Positions 12,601 to 24,986 are shown, counted from the stretch's first letter. The stretch: 64,000 bases of DNA from Marsupella aquatica (GCA_973895155.1 OZ316895.1:16616001-16680000), one strand, 5' to 3'. Translations and numbers: made by a program. Notes: a model not told the origin generated them from the sequence alone.

Positions 12601-14076
12601 AGTAAAGCTTCTTAGTCAACCACATAGGAAGGTCACAAAGATAATTTTTTCTGGATGCCCTAAAACCAAACTCTGGGGTCTCACTATGTGGAGCCACATA
12701 ACCTACAAACACTTTTTTGTCTAGAACATTCTAAAACATAAGAAGAAAAAGTTAACTATCTTTTCACCCCCCCCCCCCCCCCCCCAACCCCCCTTTTAAG
12801 AAATTCCAAAATTTGATCTAAAACATCATTTCTTGCAATGCTTAAAATTGGATTAAAGAATGTTAATATTGTTCTAGATCTTTTTTCTGTAGAACTAATA
12901 AAATGACCTTATGCTTTACAACAAGTGATATATCATTTTTCATTACTTTCATGAAAATGATACCCACGAGAAACCAACAACCGTATGCCTTCTCCCTTCT
13001 CTAAAAGAAGAAAAAAGAGAAATGGGCCCTCTCCCATCTCTAAAAGAACAAGGGAAAGAGAGAAAGGGAAGAGGGGCATGCAGGTGTTGGTTGGGATAAC
13101 ACGAGACTAGGAAATAAAATTTGTAAATTCAGAAATCAATAATTGTTGCCTCCCATCAGTCACATGTTCTGTATGCGTTTCTAGAAAGGGAACGAATTGT
13201 AGGAAATTCATACAATGGTTGCTTTTTGGCACTATAATATTCATTCTGGTTGTACAAAGCAGGACTTTCCCTTTTAGTACGTTCATCGTTGGGACAATTT
13301 ACAATAAGTTTCTACACGGATGGCACATGGACTTGTACTTGCCAAAAGTAGAGATTTCTTAAAATGACAAGTATTTTTTTTCTCTTTTTTGCATATGTAC
13401 CTCACAAAACCGGACATATTCTAGACCAGATGTCCATGCACAGTTCCTAAATAACAAACGTGTCAATAGTTCTGGACCAGAAACAACTCCTAAAACACTA
13501 AACGTGTGGACTCTTTAAGAGTACCTAAATGTAGTCTTTCTCGCCCTTCATTTTTTTTTTTTAAAGTGACCAGTTTTTCTTGAGGTATTACACACTTGTT
13601 AATAGCTTGAAATAGCAAGGTGTGGAAATGAAAATTATAATCTTTGGACTCAACTTACTTTATTGATTCGTTTGCCTTATATTGAGGTAAATTATTATTT
13701 CTCTATCTCTTTTTGTTTTAAATACTTGTTTTTATTGACAAGTGAAAGGCAATAAGAGACACCAGCCAGGAGCCAACCCACGACGCATGCTGTCCCGCAT
13801 CGAAGTATATAAAACACTGTCAAAGTAGAAAAGGGTCCCCTAGAGGGAGACAGGATCCCAAAGATCAACTAAAAAAAAACCAATAAGGGGGACAAATTAA
13901 TGTAATAAAAGAGTACCAAACATTTCCAACACCTGACTGAACCCCCTCCTTTCGTTTTACCTTTGTACTTTCAGGGTAGGTCCCCAACAATAACCCGCTC
14001 ACCAGCCTGGCCTAGGGGTTCCAAGTTTCATAAACTTCAGTGAGGCTCACAATTTCAAAAGTTTATTTGCAAAAAA
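9627..14076. other. Intergenic, repeat-like DNA without a recognisable gene
   Basis: No ORF here resembles a protein family. Short open frames near 10750-11040 and 11870-12500 are low-complexity and hydrophobic and look like chance. Two long C homopolymers (10667-10683 interrupted by one G, and 12767-12785) stand out. Sequence near 12400-12620 ('aacccaacagccgaaaagtc..', 'ggcaaaggaactgaagcc') resembles stretches near 36780-36910 and 51890-52080, suggesting a dispersed repeat family that I could not classify. Confidence 0.45.
12767..12785. repeat. Poly-C homopolymer, 19 C
   Basis: An uninterrupted run of 19 C, followed by AA and a further C run. Comparable runs occur at 10667-10683, 22502-22522 (21 C) and, as poly-G, around 58957-58969. 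Confidence 0.9.
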
Positions 14077-14433
14077 GTGTGGAGGGTTACATTGCTAACC
14101 CATGGTCTGCTTGGAGGCCATGGCTGTAACCCCTATGGGATCACCTTCATTGGGGTTACAGCCATGGGTTACCATACACCAAACACCAGAGGGACTAACA
14201 AGCTTCCTCCCACTCAAGTAAAAACACTGTTTATGGCAATTGGTGTTACTCACACTCTAATTCTGGTGAAGCAGGTTTCTGGCTACACATGAATCAGTGT
14301 CATGTAAAAGTAATTTACATGCATTAAGACAATTGTTTGTCACCCAATGGGAAGCAGTGGGTACCCCAGGGCTGAGTGTGTGAAAATCTTTGGCCCTATC
14401 ATGCACAAGTTATTGTTTATAAGCCATATTCCC

Positions 14434-15185
14434 CCTCTTATTGTTAGTAACACTAATTGTGGACTGTCTCATACTAATTAGATGCCAACATTAATCGTCG
14501 TGATCAAAGGAGTGCAGTCCACTTCTCTTGCTCCTCAGAGAATATTACAAACCAATGATTTGAGAAAATAGATATGAATAACAAACCAATGATTTGAGAA
14601 AATAGATATGAATAACAAACCAATGATTTGAGAAAATCATTCTATTTATTGGTTTGAGTCCAAATACAAATATCAATCAGAAAACCTCTTTGGCCTTACC
14701 AAGTTTGCACCTGAGTCAAATCAAATGCATTGCTGTCAGGATAATTTACATTGCATATGCAACACCTTTGAATATATGTAATCATGATGGAAAACCTTAA
14801 TAAAATTACAATTGTAACCAGACTTGGCAGCCATTGAGTTATAGTGTTCACCGTAATTAGTGTTAGTACTAAATTAGTAACACCAATTTTGGTAAAAATG
14901 ATTTTGAGTCCAAGTAACACTAATTTTTGTCGGTTTTCAAAACATATTTTTTCACTTTAGTTTAAATTGCTTGTAAAAAATGGATGCTCTTTAGTCCAAA
15001 GTAACACTAATTGTTGTGGATTTTCTCTTTATTTTTCCACTCTTAAGACCACAGTAACACCCGCAGTAACACTAATTCATGTGCGCAAAAATAGTGTTAG
15101 CACAAAATTAGTGTGACTAACACTAATTCACGAGTAGACCCTGGAAATGAAGCGCTCTCAAATTAGTGTTAGTCAAACTAATCAC
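14434..15185. repeat. Field of TAACACTAATT / AATTAGTGTTA motifs
   Basis: The 11-mer TAACACTAATT or its reverse complement, exact or with one or two changes, recurs at least eight times: near 14448, 14855, 14877, 14922, 15002, 15068, 15092-15125 and 15163. It occurs in both orientations, sometimes as a close inverted pair (for example 'attagtgtgactaacactaat'). No gene overlaps it. It may be a decayed inverted-repeat element or an AT-rich satellite remnant. Confidence 0.6.
14547..14637. repeat. Tandem repeat, 34 bp x 2.7
   Basis: The unit beginning 'acaaaccaatgatttgagaa' starts at 14547, 14581 and 14615, exactly 34 bp apart and essentially identical. The third unit is truncated after about 23 bp. 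The high identity suggests recent expansion. Confidence 0.9.
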
Positions 15186-15339
15186 AGTGAACAATGTAGT
15201 TGACTTGGCAGCCATTGAGTTAGCTGAGACTCCTTAGGCACTTAATTGCAGCTGACTCACCCAGATTTTGAGTTTGGGTTTGTGATTAACGACAACTCTA
15301 CCCCTTGTCAGCAATAGGTACGGAACAAACAACACTTTA

Positions 15340-16560
15340 AGGCCATCAATTGGATCTGGTGGATAGCCCTTCCATTCTTATCTTAACTTCCACGCATTGA
15401 GTGGTGGACCTTGCCACCCAACGCCCTCGCCAATCCCAGCACCCACGCCTAAGTGCCCTTGGTGCCCAAACGCCTCCACGGAATAGCTCGAGCAAGCAAC
15501 CTAGTGCCCCTTGCACCACCAGCGACCCCTCCCATATGAAGTTGCACAGGCTGCTCTCCAACATGACCGCCACTCGACGGTCCTCACTGTCTGCACAAGC
15601 AACCAAGTGTCTCGGTAAGTAACCCTTCAGGATCTAGATCTCCCAAGTCCAACATCCTAACTCAAGCTCAACAGACATTGGTAAGTAGGTCAGCGATAGG
15701 TCCTCTCGATGCCATAAGCTGGAACCAGAACAGACGCCCACTGTTCGTCCAAAACAACTCCTTCCTTGGGCGTAGCCCGGGTTCCCCCTCATACCTATCC
15801 ATCACCAACTGACCGCCCTACTCCCAGGACATGCTCATGGCCCAAATAACGTAGCTTGTCCTAAAGCTTGTCCCAAGCTTGTCAATACATGCCAAGACCA
15901 GAATGACCCTGACTTTAGCAACCAACTCCCGGTTCTTGCCCCACTGATGGTCTAGGGGCCAAGTGCCCTTGGAACTCAACCTCCACGCCTACTTGGCCTT
16001 GCCTCCCCAATGCAAGCTCCCTTGAGAGACTAAACGCGACTCGATTGTTGTTTCGGCAGGATTTGGCAAGCGGGCGAGATAGCACCCGCAAGCCTTGAGA
16101 ACCTATGGCGCCCCCCACACCTAGCTGAGCTCAGGAGGATGTAGCACTCCTCAAGAGCTTTCCAATGCACCCTATAAGTCCCCCAACGGACTTCTCGTTG
16201 GGAAGTTATCATCATTTTTGTTTGGCGTTTTCCCTGAGTGTCACGACCACCGCGACTCACGACTTCGGTTTGCCCTTAGGACAGTATTCCATCAACCCAC
16301 AAAGCCTCCTTTGAGGGTTTTGCGCAGATCTCCACACTTCTAGGAGAGTATCGTAACCATTCGTCAAGTGAGGGCAACCCTCCAATACCAAATGAGAGTG
16401 GATGGCCCGACAAGCCTTCCACTCTGTTTTGTGGGCCTTCATGGTGACTGGTGCAATCGGGAACCAGGTCAACATAGCATTTGTGACTGACTACTGTTGG
16501 TCCGTAGTGAGTTAGACGACGGGGAACAATTCCCCCATCAACACATCACATCGACCTAAA
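15340..16560. other. GC-richer block without a supported gene
   Basis: Base composition rises clearly above the neighbouring AT-rich DNA. Frames open on both strands (for example 15346-15606 on - and 16030-16260 on -) are proline/arginine-rich and match nothing I recognise. The block lies directly left of the Harbinger remnant. A similar GC-rich block lies to its right (about 21230-21960), so both may be older repeat DNA into which the transposon inserted. Confidence 0.4.
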
Positions 16561-16926
16561 GCAAGCAAATTCATGGCGCTACCGCGATTATTTGGGTTTC
16601 TTTACTGAATTTGACGTGCAACTGAATGGAGACTGCAGTGAATACATCCTTGTTGGGGGAAAATTGCTATGCACTCACACATTCGAGTCTTCAACCTTGC
16701 AAGAATCCTCACATTCGACAGAAGGAATTCATTGGAGGTGGCTGTTGGTAAATGTTTGCTTTCTACTCTCTGTTGTTGTGGAATGAATGTTGTCAATTCA
16801 AGCCTTCATTCTGTCTTTGTACATCGTCATCTTTGTGCTGATTGTTCTCTGGGTTCTTTCAGGGAATTCTGTGGAAATTTCACTACGCGATCAAGTTCCT
16901 TTGCAGATTCTACGTTTTCCGTAATA

Positions 16927-18027
16927 ATGTCAACTCAAGCGACCACTGGAAGTGATGAAAGCGGAGCAGAAAAGTTCAAACCATGGAGCTAGTGGAGCAA
17001 GAGCTCCTAGGAATGACAATTTCAATGGTCGACCTCCTCCACATCGTGCAACTGGTGCAGGAGCAACTGGGAATCAAAATTTGAATACCAGCAATGATCC
17101 GAGCTCCAGTAGGCAATGGAAACTCCATGAATTGTGTCTGTTGATTGCAGTTAAGCGCATGGAACATGAAGCCTCTTTGAATCATTCATCAAGGAACAGG
17201 ATAAAGACCGCAGATCAGAACTGGAGGGAAATTCAATCTACCATGGCCAAAGAAGGGGTGTTGAGCCAGGCAATGCAGATGACGAAACGTTGGGAAAGAC
17301 TAGTGACCGACTTCAAGAAAGTGTATGATTACCAGAACCACGTAGGGAGCAGACAAGAGAGCTACTATGAACTGGGGAGTGTCGACAGGAAAGACAAGAA
17401 ACTCCCGGTGAATTTTGCCCACGAGCTTTTCAGAACTTGGAGTGTTGGATGGGCACACATAGGGCTCTCAACCCATCACCAAACTAGGTCGTGGACAGTG
17501 GAGATGTTCATGAAGACAACACGCAACAGGCTGGGGAATTCATGTCAGACCACACGACACCATTCACAAATACAACCACCCTAGGAGACGATGTGGAAGT
17601 CAACTCTCCACCATCACATCCAATGGAAGCATCATTGGCAGAAGGTGATGGCCAGCAAAGGATGCCATCAACTGGAGAACAGAATGGGCAGCACCCAGGG
17701 CAGCACCGAAGGACGCCATCAAATGGAGAACATGATGGGCAGCAGCGAACGCCACCATCTGGAAGTCAATATACAGGGGTGAAGAAAAGTTGAAGAGATA
17801 AACTAGATGACCAATTCAAGATGACAACCACCAGTTTTTTAGATTATCTTGGTAAAGACTCTGAGATGAGATTGTTTCAAGAAGAAACAAGTCGCAGTTG
17901 GGAAAAGGAGAGGCATCACAAAGTTTTAGAGCACCAGTCAAAGACAACTGAGACAATGTTGAATGCTATCAAAGGAATTGCAGATTTGATTTGCTTTTTT
18001 GCAACAGAAATGGCAAAAAAGAAATAG
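16927..18027 (+). pseudogene. Harbinger ORF1: Myb/SANT-like DNA-binding protein, broken
   Basis: In PIF/Harbinger elements this accessory protein binds DNA and helps the transposase enter the nucleus. The Myb/SANT-like (trihelix) domain is clear in frame 2 at about 17110-17450: it opens SRQWKLHELCLLIAVKRMEH, followed by the conserved W of QNWREIQ and of KRWERLVTDFKKVYDY. The likely start ATG at 16927 is in frame 1, so one shift is needed before the domain and another after it, around 17450-17500, where frame 1 continues with a PSTGEQNGQ-type repetitive linker. An in-frame TGA at 17791-17793 then separates this from the C-terminal segment 17794-18027 (SFLDYLGKDSEMRLFQEE, helical). The frameshifts and stop suggest it is no longer functional. 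Unrecognised introns are an alternative for one of the breaks. Confidence 0.75.
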
Positions 18028-18101
18028 TCAGTTGCAAGCAGGGTTGCAAGTCCAATTGCTGTTTCACTGAACTGAACGTAGATACTTTTCACTTAACTTT
18101 C

Positions 18102-18206
18102 GGATTGCAAAACCCCCGATGACAATCAGCTTATTCAACTGAAAGAGCAATAAGGATTGCAAAACCCCCGACGACAATCAGCCTATTCAACTGAAAGAGC
18201 AATAAA
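18102..18206. repeat. Tandem duplication, 52 bp x 2
   Basis: The unit beginning 'ggattgcaaaacccccga' starts at 18102 and 18154. The copies differ at only a few positions (gatgacaa/gacgacaa, agctta/agccta). It lies just downstream of Harbinger ORF1. Confidence 0.9.
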
Positions 18207-18572
18207 GCATTCAATGTTAACAAGTAGTGAAACTTGGCCACTGTGTACAGGTACGTATACAAAATCTCTTTATAATTGGAGTGCACGAAGTTTATGAATG
18301 AGGACCTCGTTGCATGTTGTAGATGCATTGTGTTCCATTCATCCTCCCGGCATGCTTACAAAATTTGAGAGCTATAGATTGTTGAAAACGGTGCCCCATC
18401 TCTACTAGTTTGTTGTCCATACAAAATTGCTACCCAAAACTACAAAATAAATCTCGTTGCTACTCTGCAAAATAACTTCAAAACTTTTATCGGACCCTCC
18501 CGCCGGGTTGTGTGCTCTCGAATTCGTTTGACAACGTGCACAAAACATTTCACTTGGCATCCAACAATCGCT

Positions 18573-19200
18573 TCAGGGTGAAGGATACTGCCATTGGTAT
18601 CCTCCATGTTTCACACCATCTCCGGAGCTGCCATCACTGTCATGTTGCCCCTCTCGAGCTTCCCGCTCCTGCTCCTCTTCTCTGTCCCAAATGTTTGTCA
18701 ACCTTTGCCTGACTACCCCTTTCCTTCTGGACTTGTACTTCTTCACTATAGCCAATGGGCCGATGCGGCCATATGGTGACTGTGGTTTTTGGCTGAGGTG
18801 CGCTGGTAGCCTCCTTCCCATCATCTTCTTTCTGCACACCCACATCATTTCCCAACTTTGAGCCTTTGTCATTTGAAAGTGTAGCACTGTCTGACGATAT
18901 CTCAATGACCTCGTGCTTTGCATTGGAGTCCAGACTTGTATGCCCAACTCCACTTCCAAGACGGGTAGCACAAGAAAAAACAATTTTTGGAGGCATATTG
19001 AATCCACAGCAACTGAAGACCGCAACAGCGAGAGGACGTGATCGCCAGCTGATAACTCCACCGCAAATTAAAATGCACTGTCTCCTTAAAATCCAAAACC
19101 TACTCCCACCTTTTTTGCAAAAACAAATGGCAGCTGAATGAGGTGACTCCCCACAAAACAATTGCATACAATTGAACACTACGAGAGGCAGAGCACACAA
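18573..19200 (-). other. Coding-like region inside the Harbinger remnant
   Basis: Not recognised. Two overlapping minus-strand frames, 18640-19200 and 18573-19061, each look coding-like in part. The first has an acidic, serine-rich stretch (KHEVIEISSDSATLSNDKG). The second has a basic, charged stretch (VVRQRLTNIWDREEEQERE). The likely reading runs from the first frame into the second across a frameshift near 18700-18760. It could be a third element-encoded protein, a captured host fragment, or an N-terminal part of a longer broken protein. Confidence 0.3.
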
Positions 19201-19717
19201 TCGACAGCTAACCAGAAAGCGAGCAAGTGTGACAAGACCCTAATAAGCAGCTCTCCACCAAGTGCAACCAAGTGCGAGGAAAGATTTGCACAGACTGCTC
19301 AGTATCTATACTGGTCCCAAGAATGTGTTCACTGCTTTCTCTCCCTCACGCAACCAGTCACGTGAAACTGTCACAAGAGATGCGCAAACAACGAGGTGCC
19401 TAGCTTTACTGCACCTCGCACAAGCGGGAGTGTGAGAATCTAAGTTTGATGTGACTTGCCCCTCGGTACTTGCAAATCCATGAATGAGTCCTGTTGCGTA
19501 CTTTAATGAATGTCGAAGACTATGGGAACCAACTTATGGTACAGATTTTCCCTTGCCCCTTTCATCAATTCCTCCAATGTAAAATCATGTGAAGATGTGA
19601 CCTGCCCCTCGGTACTTGACAGCCCCAATAATGAGTCTATTGACAATTCAAATGTACTGGACTATGACTGTTACACTCTTCTATTTTTCGTGTGTTGATC
19701 AGAAAACCAGACCTCAT

Positions 19718-21053
19718 TCAATAAATTGTCCCGTGCCTCAGGGCCCCCTTCCATATATTCTCTACGAGGGAATGGACTCCATTGTATCCTCCCGGATGGG
19801 CAGTGATACCACGGAGTAAATCAGGGCAAAAAGACTCGCCTCTCTCAATCAAAAAATTATGTAATTTAAGACAACAAGAATAGATCATTGGCACAATTCT
19901 TTCCTTTCTAGGTTTCCACAAAATTTGACTCAGAATCCGCCAGGTTGCTTTCAGCTGCCCAAAAGCTCTTTCAACTACCATCCTACTTTGTGAGTGTTGG
20001 TAGTTCCACCAATCATGCTCTGCTGCAATCCCCAGTGTGAACGGCACCATTAACCATGGATACAAGGGGTAACCCGCATCGCTGAGTATGTATTCTCTCA
20101 AAACTAACTCTCCATCTTGACAGTGATATTCCGAGCCGTGCAACTTGGTTTGTCTATATTCAACATCCGTAAAAAAAGTTGACACTCTGAGTAGTCTCCT
20201 GAATGCTACCGGGCCATCCAGCCACAACATCGAAAAACCTGAGTTTCAAATCAACAATAGCTTGCATAGAAACTGAAGTTTTTTTCTTGAAATCATAATA
20301 GTCTTGGCTACGCTCTGCTAAAGGTAACTCAACAGGAAAGTGTGTGCCATTGATTGCACCACAGCAATTGGGGAATCCCCAACGTCCAAGGAATTGTCTT
20401 TTGACATCCTCCAATTCTAGTCCAACTGGCCATTTGATAAGCCGTCTGCCTTGGTTATTAACAGCTTGAATGAACTTCCAAGTTACCTTGATCATAGTGG
20501 AGCAAAAAACCCCGAACAACTCTGCAATTCCAAGAAACTGATCTCCAGTGGAAAGTCTCCGTAGGGAAATTGCTACTTGTCTCTGTACCGACAGTTGTCT
20601 ATTTGGCAAACTACAGAATGCTAGTGGTGGATTTGTGACCATTTCATCGTGTACCATCTCGCAGATGGCATCAAATGTACTGGGGCTGACACGAAAGAAT
20701 TCTTTAAACCTATCAAGATCATCATAAGGTACAAAATCAACAAAGAGATAAAACCATTGAATGCTCCGTGGTTTGATGTACCATCGGGATTCAATCTCCC
20801 TTTTCATCATGAAAAAGCTTCAAATAACTTGAATGAATAACCAGACTGTCTTCCATTCTGTGTCACTCCCACGTCGCCTCTTTCTTGACATCATCATGTT
20901 GCTGCTTTGCCCAGAATGTAGTGGCCCATATATGGTTCCAATCATAACCAAAACAGCAAGTGAGGCAGCCACTGTTGCATTGGTAATTACAAAAGCAGCC
21001 ATGGATTCCAATGTTGTCGTTGTTGAACCATTGTCTTCGTGAGTTGAATCCAT
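19718..21053 (-). pseudogene. PIF/Harbinger DDE transposase, inactivated
   Basis: HARBI1/PIF-type transposase with an RNase H-like DDE core. Reading from ATG at 21053: an N-terminal segment to an in-frame TGA near 20820, the same frame continuing through FRVSPSTFDAICEMV, the GAINGTHF motif and VVAGWPGS (to 20160), then a shift near 20200 into the frame carrying LREYILSDAGYPLYPWLMVPF and the final motif SQSRMVVERAFGQLKATWR (to 19718). Three lesions are visible: the in-frame stop; the family's first catalytic Asp (GAxDGTH) read as Asn; and a frameshift that removes the region of the second catalytic Asp (after GWPGS). The third residue, Glu in VVERAFG, is kept. The protein cannot be active as it stands. 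An intron at the shift is a less likely alternative. Confidence 0.85.
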
Positions 21054-22501
21054 CAATTCATAACCACTGTCGAGCTTTCTGCAAGACTCGTTCCCTTTGG
21101 TTTTGGCTGAGAGTGCTAGTAGCCTCCCTGTGCCGTAGTAGTGTCAACTTTCGCTGTCTCGGTTCACCGTTACTTGTTGCCTGTCCGCCGTCGGTTTCCT
21201 AAACTGAAAATGTGTCAGGAAAGGGTCCGATGGAATGAACTTTGAGTTCACCCTCAAACACAAAAGCGGGCAAGTGCGTTTGAGGGTGAGGAAACACTCG
21301 AGGGCTGATGGAATACTGCCCTTAGCCCCTAGTGAGACATCACTCCCCTCATATATGCTTTTAGAGACCTGCCACCCCCAGACCAACTTTGGTCCCCAAA
21401 CTTTTGGCCCCCAACCTGGACCCTATCCCGCATGTCTGGGCGTGCCACCAACTGGCAACACCCATAACTTCCTAGTTAGGCATCCGCAAGCGGAGTGCCT
21501 TAGCCCATTGCGATCAGGCTGACCCAGTGCTCATGCCTAGGCTCTCAGATCACATTGCCGCTCAAGGCCTCCAATTGACCAAACCCGGATCGGGCCATAA
21601 CTCGTGCCCCAAGCGTCCGTTGCCCATGGCTTCAACTCCATTGGCCTTGGGCCCAAGAGGAGCTCTCACTCAAGCCCCTTAGAACTTAAAGTCCGTTCGG
21701 GGGTCCGGATGGTCGACCTTGAGCCCGGCCCTTTTCCGGGCCCTTTTCCCCTCGACCCGACCAGCCCTTAGCTAGTCTAAATCCTAATTGCATGACACCA
21801 GCCTGGCGCCTTGCCTTCACCAGCACCACGTCCCATTGCCGGCCCATTACCCACAAGTCTCCCCATGCTAAGTCCTCCCCGGATGGCCTATCCGGGCCTG
21901 GACCATAAGGGAGCTCGGCGTTGGAGTCAGTGACGCCGGAGCTAAGTGTTAAGGTAATCGAGTTCCGTGATGCATGGCCTGTGCAAAGTTGTGCACCTAG
22001 GAGAGATTCATGACACGAGCCATTTCCATTTTCAAAGGAATATGAGTAGTTCCTAGCTTGGGAAATGTTTCAAGATAATTATGTTGCTTGAGTGTATTGT
22101 ATACACCAATTGACTACAACCAAACATCCATGTCTCCAAAAACATTCTAATGCTTCGGAGAGACAAGTTGTCCCTAAAGTCTAACATCGTGGGCAGCTAA
22201 TTGGTCTTCAGTGACTGTGAAACTTGTAGTTCTGTCATGGGACTGTAAGTGGGTGTGAGACTGGAGGTGCAACTCATTTCTGTTGTTGGCAAGGTCACTG
22301 ACTGTTTGTCACCTTTAGTTTTGTAAGGGATTCAACACAAGCAAGGGAGGGCCAGGCTAGCGCACCATTAAGCTACTTGTTGGGGAGCTCAAGGAAGGGC
22401 CATTGTGAGCAAAGCTTGCATCTCACTATCAATTCGGGGGCACTTTTGTTTTGGAGGGGACTTTACAGTAATTCACCAATGTACACCAAAGTGGTTTTAA
22501 G

Positions 22502-22522
22502 CCCCCCCCCCCCCCCCCCCCA
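22502..22522. repeat. Poly-C homopolymer, 21 C
   Basis: An uninterrupted run of 21 C followed by AAAAGG. It is the longest homopolymer in the window. Its length in the assembly may be unreliable. Confidence 0.9.
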
Positions 22523-23729
22523 AAAGGAGATCTGTAGTAAGAGAGGATGTCCCTCGTATGTGTCCCTCTTCCACATTGTAATATTCCTGTGGATGTTCCT
22601 CTCTTGCATTGACTGGCAGTGAAGGCTTTTTTCTCTTAATCTTCTCGAAAGAAGAAAGAAGACATGTTTTCCACAGGTTTGGGTAAGAATTTAAAGGACA
22701 AATAATCTGAAAATGCCAAACAATGTACAACACCAAGCAAAAGAGGTATGAAGAGGACAAACACAAAACTATAACAAGAGGGGAAATGCACATCCCAAAA
22801 ACCTAGAAAGAAGAACAAATTACAAATAACGATCTACGAGTGCAAATATGATGAAGTAATGATTCGTATCAACACTTAGAGATGTCATTTAGAAAATTCA
22901 CCCGAGCTGTGTCCCATTTGCAGACTTCGTCATGAAAGTTTGCAAGCGGGATATGGCTAGGGTGAATACTGAATACCAAAGATCAAAGAAATTATGAAGG
23001 CCGATATTGTCCCTGGGCCACACACTAATCAGAAAAAGAGGCCTAGTTGGGCCAGAATGTTTGACAAACAGCTTGGAATAGACCACTCCAACCCAGATGA
23101 ACTATTAAGAACAATATAGTTCTTTGCATAAGTGGTCACACCTTTGGGTCTCAAAAACTGCTTGGTGCATTCCAGGAGGGATTTGCTTGATCAGACCCCA
23201 AAACAAATTGCGTTACTTGATAGGACCCCTTAAGTTTTGGGTACATTGATTCAAGGTCAATCAACGGTCTGGATCACTCAGGGGTCCTACCAAGTAACAC
23301 TTTTCATTTTGGGGTTTGATCAAACAAATCTGTCTGCATGGCAGTTGCAAGGTCATGCTCAGGTCCTCTAAGAATAGACTTACTACAAATGGTTTGCCTT
23401 ATTTAATCCATTCAACTCGAGATTCAACTTATACAAGTTCTAACACTTATATTCATCTGCCTCTTACCTTTACTGTTATTTTAGGCAGGTCTTTTGTCAA
23501 GGACCAAAAGTCATCCCTGTCCAGTATCTTATCCTTGTAACACATTCCTGGAAAGTGTGGTTGGTATGTAGTAATCAGTAAATTCTGATAAGAGGGCTCT
23601 GTGGATCATAAAACTCTACCTACTTAACTCGAGTTTTGAGGGGCTATTAATGCCCAAATTCCCCCCTCATAACAGGGCATTCAGACACTAAATTGCCTGC
23701 TAGATTTTCTATTTTCCCTAAAAGTAGAA

Positions 23730-23951
23730 CAACTTTTAAGTACATTGTCACTATAGATGTTTGAATTCACAATATTGCCAAGGGTTTTTGATATATTTAT
23801 AAAAATGCCACGGTTTCCATACATAGTTCCCCTGGTTACCTTGATGAACTTGTCATCCATATACTAAACTGTGATATTTTTATAAATACTAAAAATATAG
23901 TGGCAATATTGTCAACTAAAAAATCTTTTGGGACAAAGTACTTAAAAGTTG
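23730..23951. mobile_element. MITE-like element, copy 2, with near-perfect 10-bp TSD
   Basis: The left end CAACTTTTAAGTACATTGTC (23730-23749) matches the inverted right end ending at 23951 with one mismatch. Inner inverted similarity ('acaatattgcc' / 'ggcaatattgt') extends it. Flanks read AAAAGTAGAA (23720-23729) and AAAAGTATAA (23952-23961), a likely 10-bp target duplication with one change. That length would suit a Mutator-like non-autonomous element. It is related to 348-676 and 45731-46094. Confidence 0.65.
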
Positions 23952-24744
23952 AAAAGTATAAATCTAGGCTTCATAATTGCCTGACCCAATCTGGAATGTG
24001 CATTTTTCTTCACAAAGCATCAAAATTTACAAAGAGCGAAATCACAAAGGGCACTAAAGTATATAAATTAATAGCTCTTAAAAAAATCATGAGTCTCCAC
24101 TTGTACCCAGGCCAATTAGTATGGGCAGTCTAATCTGCAAGGGCTGGATTCCACGAGCACTCCCACTGACACGGCATGGGCCCCAAATATGCCGTATTTC
24201 AAAGGCAGTGCACATAACATTCAAACTGTACAATTTTTGGGCTTGACAATTTTTGGGCTTGACAACCAATGAAGATGCCCTGCACATGGTATTATACGCT
24301 GGAGTTCCCTCATACTCCCTGCTAGAGTATTCGCCTGCCTTTCACTCAATCTTAAATAGGCTAAAGATTTTGACATCACATGATCACATCTGTACTCTGC
24401 CTAAGCCACTTCACAATTTAGAAAAGGGGGAGCCTATTTAATATTGAGGGCACATTAGTAATTCATTAGAGTCTAGTTAAGCCAACTCACATGAAAGGGG
24501 GAGCAAATGAATTATTGAATTAATTATTGGGGCACGTTACTAAGTAATTGTGATTAGTTGGACGGCTTGAAAAACAAAACAATACCCTTAATCAAAACAG
24601 GTGGCAAGCCGTGTCGTTAGCAAAAAAATTGGTGACAATCTATACAAAACCAAGTATGTCTTAATAATAAATAATAAATAAAAGCTAGAGTTGTGGCTTA
24701 CACTTCTAGAATGAAACCTCCAAGTCATGACTCTGGCCCCCACC

Positions 24745-24986
24745 AAAATTTGCAAATGTTAAAAACGATGAGTCATCATTTCTATTAGCAATCAAGGAAG
24801 GGGCATTCATCTAGTATATTTGATCAAAATTTGCAAATGTTAAAAACGATGAGTCATCATTTGTATTAGCATTCAAAGAAGAGGCACTCATCTATTATAG
24901 TTAATGAAAATTTGCAGCAAATGTTAAAAAAGACGAGTCATCATTTGTATTAGCATTCAAAGAACCAAAGAAGGGGCATTCATCTA
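24745..24986. repeat. Tandem repeat, 81 bp x 3
   Basis: Units beginning 'aaaatttgcaaatgttaaaa' start at 24745, 24826 and 24907. Each contains 'gatgagtcatcattt' or a close variant and ends with 'ggggcattcatcta'. A more diverged single unit occurs near 43905-44010, preceded in both places by 'ccccaccaaaattt', so the unit belongs to a dispersed repeat. Confidence 0.85.

Larger units (their letters stand above)
16927..21053. mobile_element. PIF/Harbinger transposon remnant (two convergent ORFs)
   Basis: It pairs a Myb/SANT-domain ORF on + (16927-18027) with a Harbinger DDE transposase on - (19718-21053), the usual two-gene content of PIF/Harbinger elements. Both genes are broken (see their entries). 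The true outer ends are not known: I looked for short terminal inverted repeats with 3-bp TTA/TAA duplications in 16.5-16.9 kb and 21.05-21.4 kb and did not find a convincing pair. The given span covers only the coding part. Confidence 0.8.

Noticed and set aside
21249-21289. 11-bp inverted repeat as a Harbinger terminal repeat
   Set aside because: Both arms are on the same side of the element, only 18 bp apart, and no partner is seen on the left side.
24745-24986. CRISPR-like regular repeats
   Set aside because: Units are contiguous 81-bp tandem copies without unique spacers, in plant nuclear DNA.
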